From Lentisphaeria bacterium (GTDB lineage: Bacteria > Verrucomicrobiota > Lentisphaeria > Oligosphaerales > Oligosphaeraceae), in the NCBI GenBank assembly GCA_024405235.1, contig JAKSPA010000078.1, positions 1 to 7,259 of the forward strand: DNA of 7,259 bases, in the 5' to 3' direction. Below, piece by piece: positions 1 to 6,951 of the stretch. Under the pieces are notes generated by a model, which had not been told where the DNA came from, did no database searches, and was given only the letters and a program-made list of their open reading frames with translations. The stretch's first letter is position 1. Each line of letters opens with the position of its first letter. Made by a program: the position numbers and the translations under genes.

Positions 1-1
1 C

Positions 2-1741
2 AATCCTGAAATCGAAATCACGTGGAACAGCGGCGCGGAAGTCAAACGGCTTCAGACGCTCCAGCCTGAAAAAATAACACGCAGATGCCAGGGGACGTAC
101 ATCATCGATTTCGGACAGAATTTCACAGGACGCGAAATCCTGCATCTGAAGAACACCACCAAAGGTGCTGTAATCACCGTCAGACACGGCGAAATGCTCA
201 ACGCGGACGGCTCCCTCTACACTGCCAACCTCCGTTCAGCACGCGCCATCACGACTTATGTCTGCGATGACGCGAAGGAAGCAACTTTCGAGCCTAGATT
301 CACTTTCTTCGGCTTCAGATATCTGGAAGTGTCAGGATGGATCGGACGCCTCACGAAAAAAGACATCGAGGCTGTCGTCCTCTCCAGCGACCTGAAACGC
401 ACAGGATTGTTCACATGTGACGAACCGCTCCTCAACCAACTCTTCGACAACGTAGGTTGGGGCCTGCGCTCAAATCTTCTCGATGTCCCGACCGACTGCC
501 CGCAGCGCGACGAACGCTTCGGCTGGACAGGCGACACGCAGGTCATCTCAAACGCCGCTACATACTGCCTCAACGCGCCTGATTTCTACACGAAGTGGCT
601 CATCGACTTCAATCTCGACCAGGCCCCAACGGGAGAATATCCACACGTTTCGCCGATGCCGACTGCACAATACGTCAACGAACCCGCGGCCGCATGGTCG
701 GACGCAGCGATTCTCGTGCCGTGGCAGATGTATCGCAAATACGGCGACAAACGCATTCTCGTGAAGTATTTCGACCAGATGGACAAATACATCCAGGCGT
801 GCGTCCGCTACACGAAGGGCACCTACATTCTCGAACAGAGAAACTACGGCGACTGGCTGAACATCGATGCCAACACGCCGAAGAACTATCTCGGCACTGC
901 CTATCTCGCAGGCATGTCCGCCCTGCTCGCGAAAATCGGCGGAATCCTCGGACGTGACAAAGATGCAAAACGCCTGACGGCCATCTCAAAGAAAGTCAAC
1001 GATGCCTTCCTGAAGAAATTCTTCAATGAAAAAACAGGCTTGACGATCAAGACGCAATGCGCATATCTTGTCGCGCTGCACTTCAACCTCCTGCCGAAGG
1101 AATGGATCAAGAAGACGGTCGATGCACTCGCGAAGGACATCAGCGTCACGCGCAAGCTGCATCTTTCCACTGGATTCATCGGAACACCCTTCCTCCTGCC
1201 GATACTCTCGCGCTTCGGACACACGGATCTTGCATACGATTTGCTGCTGCAGACATCCTATCCAGGCTGGCTCTATCCAGTGACGCAGGGCGCCACGACA
1301 ATGTGGGAGCGCTGGAACAGCTATACGCACAAGGACGGCTTCGGAGATGTCGAAATGAACTCGTTCAACCACTACGCTTACGGTGCGGTCGCTGAATGGT
1401 TCTTCGAAACCATCGCTGGAATCAAACCAATCGAAGACGATCCCGACGCAGTCGCATTCAAGCGCTTCCGTCTCGCTCCTGAACCAGGCAAGCGTCTGAA
1501 TTCCGCAATGGCCGCTTTCTGCTCGCCATACGGTGTGATTTCTTCTCAGTGGGAACGCATCACGGAAGATGGAAAAACGTCTCTTGTCTGGAATTTCTCG
1601 GTACCAGACAACACCACCGCCGAAATCACGTTGCCTGCAAAGAAAATCGCCGAATTCACCGGAACAGCCGAATTCCAGCATGACGCCGACGGCAAACTCA
1701 TCGCGCTTCCAGGCGAATACACACTGCTCTTCGATCTCTAA
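2..1741 (+). CDS. Alpha-L-rhamnosidase, GH78 family (C-terminal part; 5' end outside window)
   Basis: The enzyme removes terminal alpha-L-rhamnose from plant or bacterial glycans and glycosides by an inverting mechanism. The open frame runs in from the left edge with no start, giving 579 residues; full GH78 enzymes are usually about 900-1000, so roughly 300-400 N-terminal residues are missing. Counting from base 2: a beta-sandwich with YIIDFGQNFTG (from residue 33), then the (alpha/alpha)6 catalytic barrel from about 130 to 490, then a C-terminal beta-sandwich. The barrel has the family signature DCPQRDERFGWTGD, with Asp165, Glu171 (general acid by homology), Trp175 and Asp178. TTMWERW supplies Glu436, the expected general base; the 265-residue Glu-Glu spacing fits characterised GH78 enzymes. 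An internal ATG at 194 is not the real start because homology extends upstream of it. Cell location is unknown since any signal peptide is out of view. The stop lies 6 bp before rbgA. Confidence 0.95.
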   Translation, partial: NPEIEITWNSGAEVKRLQTLQPEKITRRCQGTYIIDFGQNFTGREILHLKNTTKGAVITVRHGEMLNADGSLYTANLRSARAITTYVCDDAKEATFEPRFTFFGFRYLEVSGWIGRLTKKDIEAVVLSSDLKRTGLFTCDEPLLNQLFDNVGWGLRSNLLDVPTDCPQRDERFGWTGDTQVISNAATYCLNAPDFYTKWLIDFNLDQAPTGEYPHVSPMPTAQYVNEPAAAWSDAAILVPWQMYRKYGDKRILVKYFDQMDKYIQACVRYTKGTYILEQRNYGDWLNIDANTPKNYLGTAYLAGMSALLAKIGGILGRDKDAKRLTAISKKVNDAFLKKFFNEKTGLTIKTQCAYLVALHFNLLPKEWIKKTVDALAKDISVTRKLHLSTGFIGTPFLLPILSRFGHTDLAYDLLLQTSYPGWLYPVTQGATTMWERWNSYTHKDGFGDVEMNSFNHYAYGAVAEWFFETIAGIKPIEDDPDAVAFKRFRLAPEPGKRLNSAMAAFCSPYGVISSQWERITEDGKTSLVWNFSVPDNTTAEITLPAKKIAEFTGTAEFQHDADGKLIALPGEYTLLFDL

Positions 1742-1747
1742 ATCAGC

Positions 1748-2668
1748 ATGACTGACAGCAATCCATACGAGAGTTCCCAACGGAATCTTTGGTATCCGGG
1801 GCACATGCTGAAGGCAGAGGTAGCGATGAAGGAATCGCTCTCTCTCGTGGATCTTGTAGTCATTCTGCTTGACGCACGTGCTCCGCTTTCCACGCGAAAC
1901 CCGCGCCTTGAGCGCCGTCTCATCCAGAAACCGCACGCGCTCATAGCCAACAAGGCCGACCTCTCCAATGCAGGGCAGAACCGCAAATGGAAGGAATGGT
2001 TCGAAGCCAACGGCGAGCCAGTGGACTTTCTCGATTCAGCGCATCTCAAACATCCTGAAGTGCTTGCGGCCCATTGGAAGTCGCTGGTGATGCAGCTCCG
2101 CGCCGAACGCGGCGTCACAAGACCGCTCATGCGTCCCGTTCGCATGATGATCGTCGGAATACCGAATATCGGAAAATCCACGCTGGTAAACCGCCTGAAG
2201 GCAAAAAACGTCGCGAAGGTAGCCAACAAACCAGGCGTGACCCGTTCGAATCAATGGGTTAAACTGGCTGGCAACGAAGTCGAATTGCTGGACACGCCTG
2301 GCGTGCTTTGGCCGCAGTTGCGCGACAAAGAACACGAACTGCTTCTGACAGCGCTTGGAAACATTCCAGACGACACGACCGATCCTGTCATCACCGCTTC
2401 TTTCGTCATACAGCGGCTCAAACAGCTTCCAATCAAAAATCCGCTGCGCGCACTGGATCTTCCTGAAATTCCAGACGATCCGCAGGAACTTCTGGAAGCC
2501 CTCGCGCTTCGCAGAGGAATGCTGCTGCCAGGCGGAAAACCTTCGCTTCCAAATGCAGCACAAGGCTTCCTTAAGGATTTCCGTGCAGGAACGCTAGGCT
2601 ATTTCACGTTGGAAAATCCCCCAGCGAAGCCAGCTCAAAACAGTGCCGTTCCTTCCGACGCAGAATAA
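1748..2668 (+). CDS. rbgA: Ribosome biogenesis GTPase RbgA (YlqF), circularly permuted
   Basis: This GTPase acts in late assembly of the large (50S) ribosomal subunit. The 306 residues show the circularly permuted motif order of the YlqF/RbgA family: G4 NKAD (68-71), G5 DSA (96-98), G1 GIPNIGKS (137-144), G2 Thr165 and G3 DTPG (182-185). The N-terminal WYPGHMLKA motif contains His19, which matches the histidine implicated in GTP hydrolysis in Bacillus RbgA, and DARAPLSTRNP (42-52) is the usual following motif. The C-terminal helical domain ends with the typical LKDFRAGTLGYFTLENP stretch. It is slightly longer than Bacillus RbgA (282), mostly through a 10-residue N-terminal extension and a short polar tail. 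The next in-frame ATG falls inside PGHM, so 1748 is the sensible start, although no clear Shine-Dalgarno sequence precedes it. It lies 6 bp after the rhamnosidase and overlaps truB by 1 base. Confidence 0.95.
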   Translation: MTDSNPYESSQRNLWYPGHMLKAEVAMKESLSLVDLVVILLDARAPLSTRNPRLERRLIQKPHALIANKADLSNAGQNRKWKEWFEANGEPVDFLDSAHLKHPEVLAAHWKSLVMQLRAERGVTRPLMRPVRMMIVGIPNIGKSTLVNRLKAKNVAKVANKPGVTRSNQWVKLAGNEVELLDTPGVLWPQLRDKEHELLLTALGNIPDDTTDPVITASFVIQRLKQLPIKNPLRALDLPEIPDDPQELLEALALRRGMLLPGGKPSLPNAAQGFLKDFRAGTLGYFTLENPPAKPAQNSAVPSDAE

Positions 2669-3384
2669 TGGCAAAACGCGAATACAATCATATCGACGGA
2701 GTGCTTCTAGTCGACAAACCATCCGACTGGACAAGTTTCGATGTCGTGAATCTTGTAAGGCGGCATTACCAGCTGGACAAGACGGGACACTGCGGAACGC
2801 TCGACCCCTTTGCTACTGGCCTGCTCGTCATTCTGCTCGGAAAGGCCACACGCCTTCAGGACCAACTAATGGCGAAAGACAAGTGCTACACTGGAACAAT
2901 CCGCCTTGGCATCGAAACCACGACAGAGGATCTGACTGGCGAAATAGCCTCCGAAAAGGAAGTCCCGCCACTCTCGCTTGAAGAACTCCAGAAGGTCGCG
3001 GATTCTTTCATCGGCGACATTGAGCAACTGCCGCCTATGCATTCCGCAATCAAGATCAATGGCCAACCGCTCTATAAACTCGCCAGAAAAGGACAGGAAG
3101 TGGAGCGGAAACCACGCCCCGTACGCATCGACAAGTTCCTTTTGCTCAATCCACGACAGGCAGACGTGGATTTCGTAGTGGAATGCTCCAAGGGGACTTA
3201 CATCAGAACTCTCGGCGCCGATTTCGGGCGTAAAATAGGCTGCGGCGCTCATCTTGTCGCCCTCAGAAGAGAACGAAGCGGAGACCATGTCGTTGACGGC
3301 GCACCAACGGTGGATGACATAAAGGCATGGGATATCGATGACCTCAAGGCGCATATCATCCCTCTGGAGGCAATACAGCAGTAA
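2668..3384 (+). CDS. truB: tRNA pseudouridine(55) synthase TruB, short form
   Basis: TruB isomerises U55 to pseudouridine in the T-loop of tRNAs. Motifs appear in family order: GVLLVDKPSDWTS (11-23), then KTGHCGTLDPFATG (38-51) with catalytic Asp46. Next come Y-TGTIRLGIETTTEDLTG, then PPMHSAIKINGQPLYKLARKG, then KGTYIRTLG with Arg180, which aligns with a conserved active-site arginine. At 238 residues it is much shorter than E. coli TruB (314): the sequence stops soon after the catalytic domain, so the C-terminal PUA-type RNA-binding domain appears to be absent. This is a known short architecture rather than a sign of damage, as all catalytic motifs are present. The start overlaps the rbgA stop (TAATG), with no strong Shine-Dalgarno, so re-initiation by coupling is likely. 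The stop overlaps ribF in the same way; truB-ribF adjacency is common in bacteria. Confidence 0.96.
   Translation: MAKREYNHIDGVLLVDKPSDWTSFDVVNLVRRHYQLDKTGHCGTLDPFATGLLVILLGKATRLQDQLMAKDKCYTGTIRLGIETTTEDLTGEIASEKEVPPLSLEELQKVADSFIGDIEQLPPMHSAIKINGQPLYKLARKGQEVERKPRPVRIDKFLLLNPRQADVDFVVECSKGTYIRTLGADFGRKIGCGAHLVALRRERSGDHVVDGAPTVDDIKAWDIDDLKAHIIPLEAIQQ
3366..3370 (+). promoter_or_regulatory. Possible ribosome binding site of ribF inside truB
   Basis: GGAGG lies 13 bases before ATG 3384, longer than the usual 5-9, so it may act together with re-initiation at the TAATG overlap. Confidence 0.4.
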
Positions 3385-4334
3385 TGTGCCCCGAAGCACT
3401 GCATATCGCATCGTCGCTTGATGGTCTCAATGGCCGAATCGCATTGGCGATCGGCGCATTCGACGGCGTCCATCTGGGACATCGCGCCGTCCTCTCCACG
3501 CTTCTTGCGCAGGCAGAAAGATATTCGGCCCGCCCGGTGGCGCTCTTTTTCGATCCGATTCCAAAGCACTTCTTCAAACCAGAAAATCAGGCGATGCTAT
3601 TGACGACCATGGAGGAGAAAATCCGCCTTCTGCAGTCGCTTGGAATCTCCGAAATCGTGAGAATGCCTTTTGACAGAGATCTCGCGACTCTGCGGCCAGA
3701 GGCGTTTGCATCAACATATCTATTTGGCAATAAGAATATTACTCTATGCAGCATTTGTGTCGGAGAAGATTGGCGCTTCGGTCATGACAACACTGGCGAT
3801 GTTACTCTTCTGACGGAACTTTCCGCGCAACACTCCTGCGAAGTCGTTCCGGTTCCAGGCGTTCTGCACGGCGACACATGGATTTCCAGCAGCAGAATTC
3901 GGCGCGCAATCGCGGAAGGCGATTTCAACGAAGCAAACGCAATGCTCGGCCGCAAATATACAATCGACGGCGAAGTCATACACGGCAACGAAATCGCCAC
4001 GAACAGCCTTAAATGCCCCACGGCAAACCTCCTCGGCCAGAACCTTCAGCTGCCGCCGTTCGGCGTCTATGCCGCACGCACGCGCATCGAACAATCGCCG
4101 CCAGTGGACGGCATAGTCTATATAGGAGACGCTCCGACTTTCCGCACAGACGGCAACCCCATCGTGGAATTGCATCTGTTCAATTTCAATGATTCAATAT
4201 ACGGCAAAAGAATCTCCGTAGAACCCGTTGCATTCCTGCGCGAAAGCCGTGTGTTTGCCGACAGCGAAGCCCTTACCGCCCAAATTCAGCTGGATATCGC
4301 CAACGCAAAAAGACTCTTGGAGGAAACAAGATGA
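3384..4334 (+). CDS. ribF: Bifunctional riboflavin kinase / FAD synthetase RibF
   Basis: RibF phosphorylates riboflavin to FMN and adenylates FMN to FAD in the cytoplasm. The N-terminal nucleotidyltransferase half carries GAFDGVHLGHR (24-34, the HxGH nucleotide-binding signature), FFDPIPKHFF, VGEDWRFG and ISSSRIR (167-173). The C-terminal riboflavin kinase half carries PTAN (212-215; Thr213 and Asn215 are the expected Mg-ATP ligands), FGVYAARTRI, and VELHLFNF with the probable catalytic base Glu262. It ends in YGKRISVEPVAFLRESRVF and a QIQLDIANA helix. The length of 316 is normal. One oddity: the glycine-rich loop before PTAN, usually GRxLGFPTAN, reads here as GNEIATNSLKCPTAN (201-215), so the usual Gly-Arg and Gly-Phe are lost. 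Kinase activity is probable but less certain than the synthetase activity. The start overlaps the truB stop by one base; the stop overlaps aroE by four. Confidence 0.95.
   Translation: MCPEALHIASSLDGLNGRIALAIGAFDGVHLGHRAVLSTLLAQAERYSARPVALFFDPIPKHFFKPENQAMLLTTMEEKIRLLQSLGISEIVRMPFDRDLATLRPEAFASTYLFGNKNITLCSICVGEDWRFGHDNTGDVTLLTELSAQHSCEVVPVPGVLHGDTWISSSRIRRAIAEGDFNEANAMLGRKYTIDGEVIHGNEIATNSLKCPTANLLGQNLQLPPFGVYAARTRIEQSPPVDGIVYIGDAPTFRTDGNPIVELHLFNFNDSIYGKRISVEPVAFLRESRVFADSEALTAQIQLDIANAKRLLEETR
4319..4323 (+). promoter_or_regulatory. Ribosome binding site of aroE inside the ribF 3' end
   Basis: GGAGG lies 7 bases before ATG 4331 and supports that start. It is contained within the last codons of ribF, in keeping with the ATGA overlap and coupled translation. 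Confidence 0.75.
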
Positions 4335-5152
4335 GGCGTTACGCGCTTTTCGGCTGGCCAGTAGGACATTCGCTATCGCCGCAAATGCAGAACGCGGGTT
4401 TCAAGGCCTGTGGAATCGATGCGAGCTACGAATGCATCCCAGTCCCGCCTGGCGAACTTGCATCATACGCGAAACGGCTGGTGGACGATGGCTATTCGGG
4501 CTGGAACGTGACCGTTCCGTACAAAGAAGAAATGCACGACCTCTGCGATGTCGTTGCAGGAACGGAGGCGGCGGCAGCGCGAACGGTGAATACAGTTGTC
4601 GTGAAAAACGGCAGGATGCATGGATACTCGACTGACGGCATCGGTCTGTGCCGCGCTCTAAAGCACGCCTTCGGCTTCGAAGAACTCCCCAAACGAATGC
4701 TCTTTCTCGGCGCGGGCGGCGCGGCACAAGCCACGGCGACCTTCTGCGCAAGGCACGGCGTCGGCGAAATAACCATCGCCAACCGCACGCTTGCCAACGC
4801 CGAACGCATAGCAGCCATCATAGCGGAAATCGCTCCAGAGTGCCGCGTGGTCGCACTCCCGCTTGCAGATGCCCCCAGCGCCTTGAATCACTGCGACGTA
4901 ATCCTTCAATGCACTTCGCTAGGCCTCCATCGCGATGATCCACCGCCGATCCCGCCCGAACTCGTGCCAAAAGATTTACCCCTCTTTGATTTCGTATATA
5001 CAGACAGCGCGTTCAGAAACGAAATGCGCCGTCAGGGCAATCCCGTCGCCGACGGCCTTGAACTTCTCCTTCAGCAAGGCATGGAGAGTTTCAGACTCTG
5101 GACAGACCGCACGCCGCCAGAGTCCGCCATGCGAAACGCCATAATGAAATAG
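4331..5152 (+). CDS. aroE: Shikimate 5-dehydrogenase AroE (NADP-dependent)
   Basis: AroE reduces 3-dehydroshikimate to shikimate with NADPH, the fourth step of chorismate synthesis. The 273 residues match the usual length (E. coli 272). The substrate domain shows GWPVGHSLSP near the N-terminus, NVTVPYKE with catalytic Lys65, and STDGIG with Asp102; both residues sit at the same numbers as the catalytic pair in E. coli AroE. The nucleotide domain has GAGGAAQA (127-134) and NRT (151-153), whose Arg152 fits NADP preference. Near the C-terminus are TSLGL in place of the commoner TSxGM, and DGLELLLQQG. QMQN replaces the more usual xxHN after SLSP, a mild substitution. The start is fixed by the ATGA overlap with ribF and a GGAGG seven bases upstream. 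The gene closes the tightly coupled rbgA-truB-ribF-aroE run. Confidence 0.95.
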   Translation: MRRYALFGWPVGHSLSPQMQNAGFKACGIDASYECIPVPPGELASYAKRLVDDGYSGWNVTVPYKEEMHDLCDVVAGTEAAAARTVNTVVVKNGRMHGYSTDGIGLCRALKHAFGFEELPKRMLFLGAGGAAQATATFCARHGVGEITIANRTLANAERIAAIIAEIAPECRVVALPLADAPSALNHCDVILQCTSLGLHRDDPPPIPPELVPKDLPLFDFVYTDSAFRNEMRRQGNPVADGLELLLQQGMESFRLWTDRTPPESAMRNAIMK

Positions 5153-5171
5153 ACTGAACAACCACATCCAC

Positions 5172-5606
5172 ATGGGAACATCAATCTGGCCACTTTTCCT
5201 TCTGATCGGCTCCAATCTGGTCTATCAGACATGCTCGAAATGCTCTTCGCGCGATGCGAATCCGTTTGCGATTCTTACTGTTGTCTATATCATCGCCGCT
5301 TTGGGCTCATTCGCCATGTTCCTCTGCTGCGGCAAAGGCGGCGGAACCATCGTCGAAAACATCCGCGCCATGAACTGGGCGAACTATGTGCTTGGCCTCT
5401 CCATCATCGGTCTTGAAGGCGGTTTCCTGTATCTTTACCGCACAGGATGGAACGTCAGCGTAGGACCTATCTGCTCATATACGGGCGTCGCAATCGGACT
5501 GCTCTTCATAGGTTTCCTTTTCTTCAACGAACAGATCCCATGGCGACAGATTGTCGGAACATCCCTCTGTCTCGGCGGAATCGCACTTATTTCATTCAAA
5601 TCCTAA
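5172..5606 (+). CDS. Half-size EamA/DMT-type membrane protein
   Basis: This is a 144-residue inner-membrane protein with about five hydrophobic segments: residues 4-21, 31-53, 70-90, 95-118 and 124-142. The last segment and its lead-in, NEQIPWRQIVGTSLCLGGIA (119-138), match the end of an EamA repeat, where an acidic residue and a short loop precede a glycine-rich helix. Typical EamA drug/metabolite transporters have two such repeats (about 300 residues, 10 helices); this has one, so a working transporter would need a dimer, as in small multidrug resistance proteins. The substrate is unknown. A Lys/Gly-rich loop lies at about 54-58. It starts 19 bp after aroE with no clear Shine-Dalgarno, and is probably the last gene of the operon. 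The EamA assignment is by pattern; transport function is an inference. Confidence 0.8.
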   Translation: MGTSIWPLFLLIGSNLVYQTCSKCSSRDANPFAILTVVYIIAALGSFAMFLCCGKGGGTIVENIRAMNWANYVLGLSIIGLEGGFLYLYRTGWNVSVGPICSYTGVAIGLLFIGFLFFNEQIPWRQIVGTSLCLGGIALISFKS

Positions 5607-5627
5607 GCTAATACAGCCGCATTGGAC

Positions 5628-5637
5628 AAAATGTTTT
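5628..5637. promoter_or_regulatory. Operator-like near-dyad, distal
   Basis: AAAATGTTTT is the proximal dyad with one central change (C to T). The 15-base contexts, starting ACAAAA and ending TTTTGG at both places (5626-5640 and 5730-5744), agree at 12 of 15 bases. It lies upstream of the promoter -35, with dyad centres 105 bp apart. Confidence 0.35.
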
Positions 5638-5681
5638 TGGTCTATCAAGGCCCTTTCGCACCTTTTTTTGCACAACGGCGT

Positions 5682-5710
5682 TTGAAATCCATTTCGGCGC
5701 ACTATGTTAT
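5682..5710 (+). promoter_or_regulatory. Putative sigma70-type promoter of the LacI-family gene
   Basis: The -35 element TTGAAA (5682-5687, 5 of 6 to consensus) is separated by 17 bp from a -10 element TGTTAT (5705-5710, 4 of 6). Transcription would start near 5717, giving a leader of about 38 bases. The preceding gene ends at 5606, so the regulator probably has this promoter of its own. TATGTT at 5703 (15-bp spacing) is a poorer alternative -10. Confidence 0.5.
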
Positions 5711-5732
5711 AAAGGCATATCGCGGATGAACA

Positions 5733-5742
5733 AAAACGTTTT
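5733..5742. promoter_or_regulatory. LacI-type operator-like dyad, proximal
   Basis: AAAACGTTTT is a perfect 10-bp palindrome with a central CpG, the hallmark of LacI/GalR/PurR-type operators. A C at 5731 and a G at 5744 add one more symmetric pair. It lies about 20 bases downstream of the predicted transcription start and directly abuts the ribosome binding site of the LacI-family gene, so the likely reader is that gene's own product. This is inferred from position and shape, not shown. Confidence 0.5.
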
Positions 5743-5746
5743 GGAG
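5743..5746 (+). promoter_or_regulatory. Ribosome binding site of the LacI-family gene
   Basis: GGAG lies 8 bases before ATG 5755 and fixes this start. It directly abuts the proximal operator-like palindrome. Confidence 0.7.
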
Positions 5747-5754
5747 ATATAGAG

Positions 5755-6888
5755 ATGTCAACGCCTGCGCAACACAATCAGAACCGCATATCGATCAAGG
5801 AACTCGCGTCACGTCTGGGCACTTCAGTATGCACGGTCAGCAAGGCGTTGCACAACAAACCGAAGATCAGCGATGAGATGCGCGAAAAAGTGCTTGCGCT
5901 GGCATCGCAATTGGGATATGCTCCGAATATCGCCGCGTCGTCCATGGCGCGAAAGCATCTTCGCATCGCATGGATATATCCTTCCGCATGGCCAAGCTAC
6001 CACCAGACGATGCTCAACGGCGCAATCAATAGAACAAACACGCTGAGGGATTTCAATATCTCCGTGCACCCGTTCGTCTTCGATGATTTCATAAATCCAG
6101 CCGCATGTCTGAAGGCCATAGCAGACGCCGTCGAATCGAATTCCGACGCAATCGTCATCTGCCCTGGTTCCTATACTACAAAGGAACAGAAGATTCTCGA
6201 GGATGAACTCTCGCGCATCGAACTTCCCGTCATCTTCATCGCTGGCAACGAAATCAAACGCGAAGGTAAACTCTGCATCGTCAGACAGCATAGCCTGAAA
6301 TGCGGAGAAATCGCAGGGAATCTTGCCGCGATCATCCTTGCAGGACGCAAGAAAGCCACCGCAGGGCTTATAATCGGAAGCACCGCGCAGCCTGACCACA
6401 GGAATAAAATAAAAGGCTTCCAGACTATGCTCAAACGCGGGAACGTCGATTTCGCTGGCTTCGCACAATCTCTTGACATTCCTGAACGTGCGTATGAGGA
6501 AACTAAAAAACTCGTCGAACAGAATCCAAATATCGCACTGCTTTACATCGGAACTGAAAATATCCAGGGGACCCTAGACTATCTCGCAGAGAAAAAACTC
6601 CTCGGAAAAATCAAAATCATTGCAACAGGAACCTCCGATCCCGTCAACAAAGGACTCAAAGAGGGATACATTCAATTCGAATTGGTTGAAAATCCATTCT
6701 ACATGGGAGCGGCGGCAATCGACGCCGCATGCAGAAAACTCTTTCACAATCAAGATATCGCAGGAAAAATATATGTGCCACCATCCATTCGCATCTCATG
6801 CCTCATGGACGCACCAGCAGAATATCCTGACAGTCTCTTCAACTTTTCCGCTCTGTCACCAAACCAAGGCCTCTCTTTCCACTGCTGA
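5755..6888 (+). CDS. LacI/GalR-family transcriptional regulator
   Basis: This DNA-binding regulator has an N-terminal LacI-type helix-turn-helix (about 12-37: ISIKELASRLGTSVCTVSKA), a third helix, a hinge helix (PNIAASSMARK, 57-67) and a periplasmic-binding-protein-like sensor domain from about residue 68 to 355. The length of 377 is a little above the usual 330-350, with an N-terminal lead of about ten residues and a C-terminal tail. Recognition-helix positions equivalent to LacI Tyr17, Gln18 and Arg22 are Val25, Cys26 and Lys30, and the hinge residue equivalent to Leu56 is Met64. ATG 5755 is supported by GGAG eight bases upstream and by the position of the helix-turn-helix. It has its own promoter with operator-like dyads, suggesting autoregulation. 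Members usually sense sugars or nucleosides; the ligand cannot be told here. A role in controlling the rhamnosidase 4 kb upstream is possible but unsupported. Confidence 0.93.
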   Translation: MSTPAQHNQNRISIKELASRLGTSVCTVSKALHNKPKISDEMREKVLALASQLGYAPNIAASSMARKHLRIAWIYPSAWPSYHQTMLNGAINRTNTLRDFNISVHPFVFDDFINPAACLKAIADAVESNSDAIVICPGSYTTKEQKILEDELSRIELPVIFIAGNEIKREGKLCIVRQHSLKCGEIAGNLAAIILAGRKKATAGLIIGSTAQPDHRNKIKGFQTMLKRGNVDFAGFAQSLDIPERAYEETKKLVEQNPNIALLYIGTENIQGTLDYLAEKKLLGKIKIIATGTSDPVNKGLKEGYIQFELVENPFYMGAAAIDAACRKLFHNQDIAGKIYVPPSIRISCLMDAPAEYPDSLFNFSALSPNQGLSFHC

Positions 6889-6902
6889 TATAATTCACTT
6901 TT

Positions 6903-6937
6903 TAATTAGTGTCTGCTGAATCAGCAGACACTAATTA
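6903..6937. repeat. 35-bp near-perfect palindrome downstream of the LacI-family gene
   Basis: Arms TAATTAGTGTCTGCTGA (6903-6919) and TCAGCAGACACTAATTA (6921-6937) are exact reverse complements around a single base at 6920. As RNA it would form a stem of about 16 bp closed by a three-base loop. It begins 14 bases after the stop codon, where a terminator would be expected, but no T run follows the right arm on the + strand and none follows the stem on the - strand; five Ts lie before it instead. It could be an atypical terminator or an mRNA 3'-end protecting stem, a protein-binding dyad, or a mobile repeat. Confidence 0.9.
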
Positions 6938-6951
6938 GTTGAGGGATGGGA

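Noticed and set aside
194..1741. ATG 194 as the true start of the rhamnosidase
   Set aside because: The same frame is open from base 2 and already encodes conserved GH78 sequence such as YIIDFGQN before that ATG.
986..1936. A 316-codon open frame on the - strand across the end of the rhamnosidase gene and the start of rbgA
   Set aside because: It lies antisense to two clearly homologous genes, its product has no recognisable motif, and its length follows from the codon bias of the + strand genes.
5647..5669. A possible intrinsic terminator after the EamA gene: AAGG/CCTT stem followed by seven Ts
   Set aside because: The stem is only four base pairs with a ten-base loop, too weak to call, although the T7 run is suggestive.
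5592..5777. A 61-codon - strand frame covering the gap before the LacI-family gene
   Set aside because: It overlaps the promoter and operator-like sites and has no recognisable domain or supporting start signal.
6903..6937. The long palindrome as a standard Rho-independent terminator
   Set aside because: No T run follows the stem on either strand, so it is reported as a palindrome of unknown function instead.
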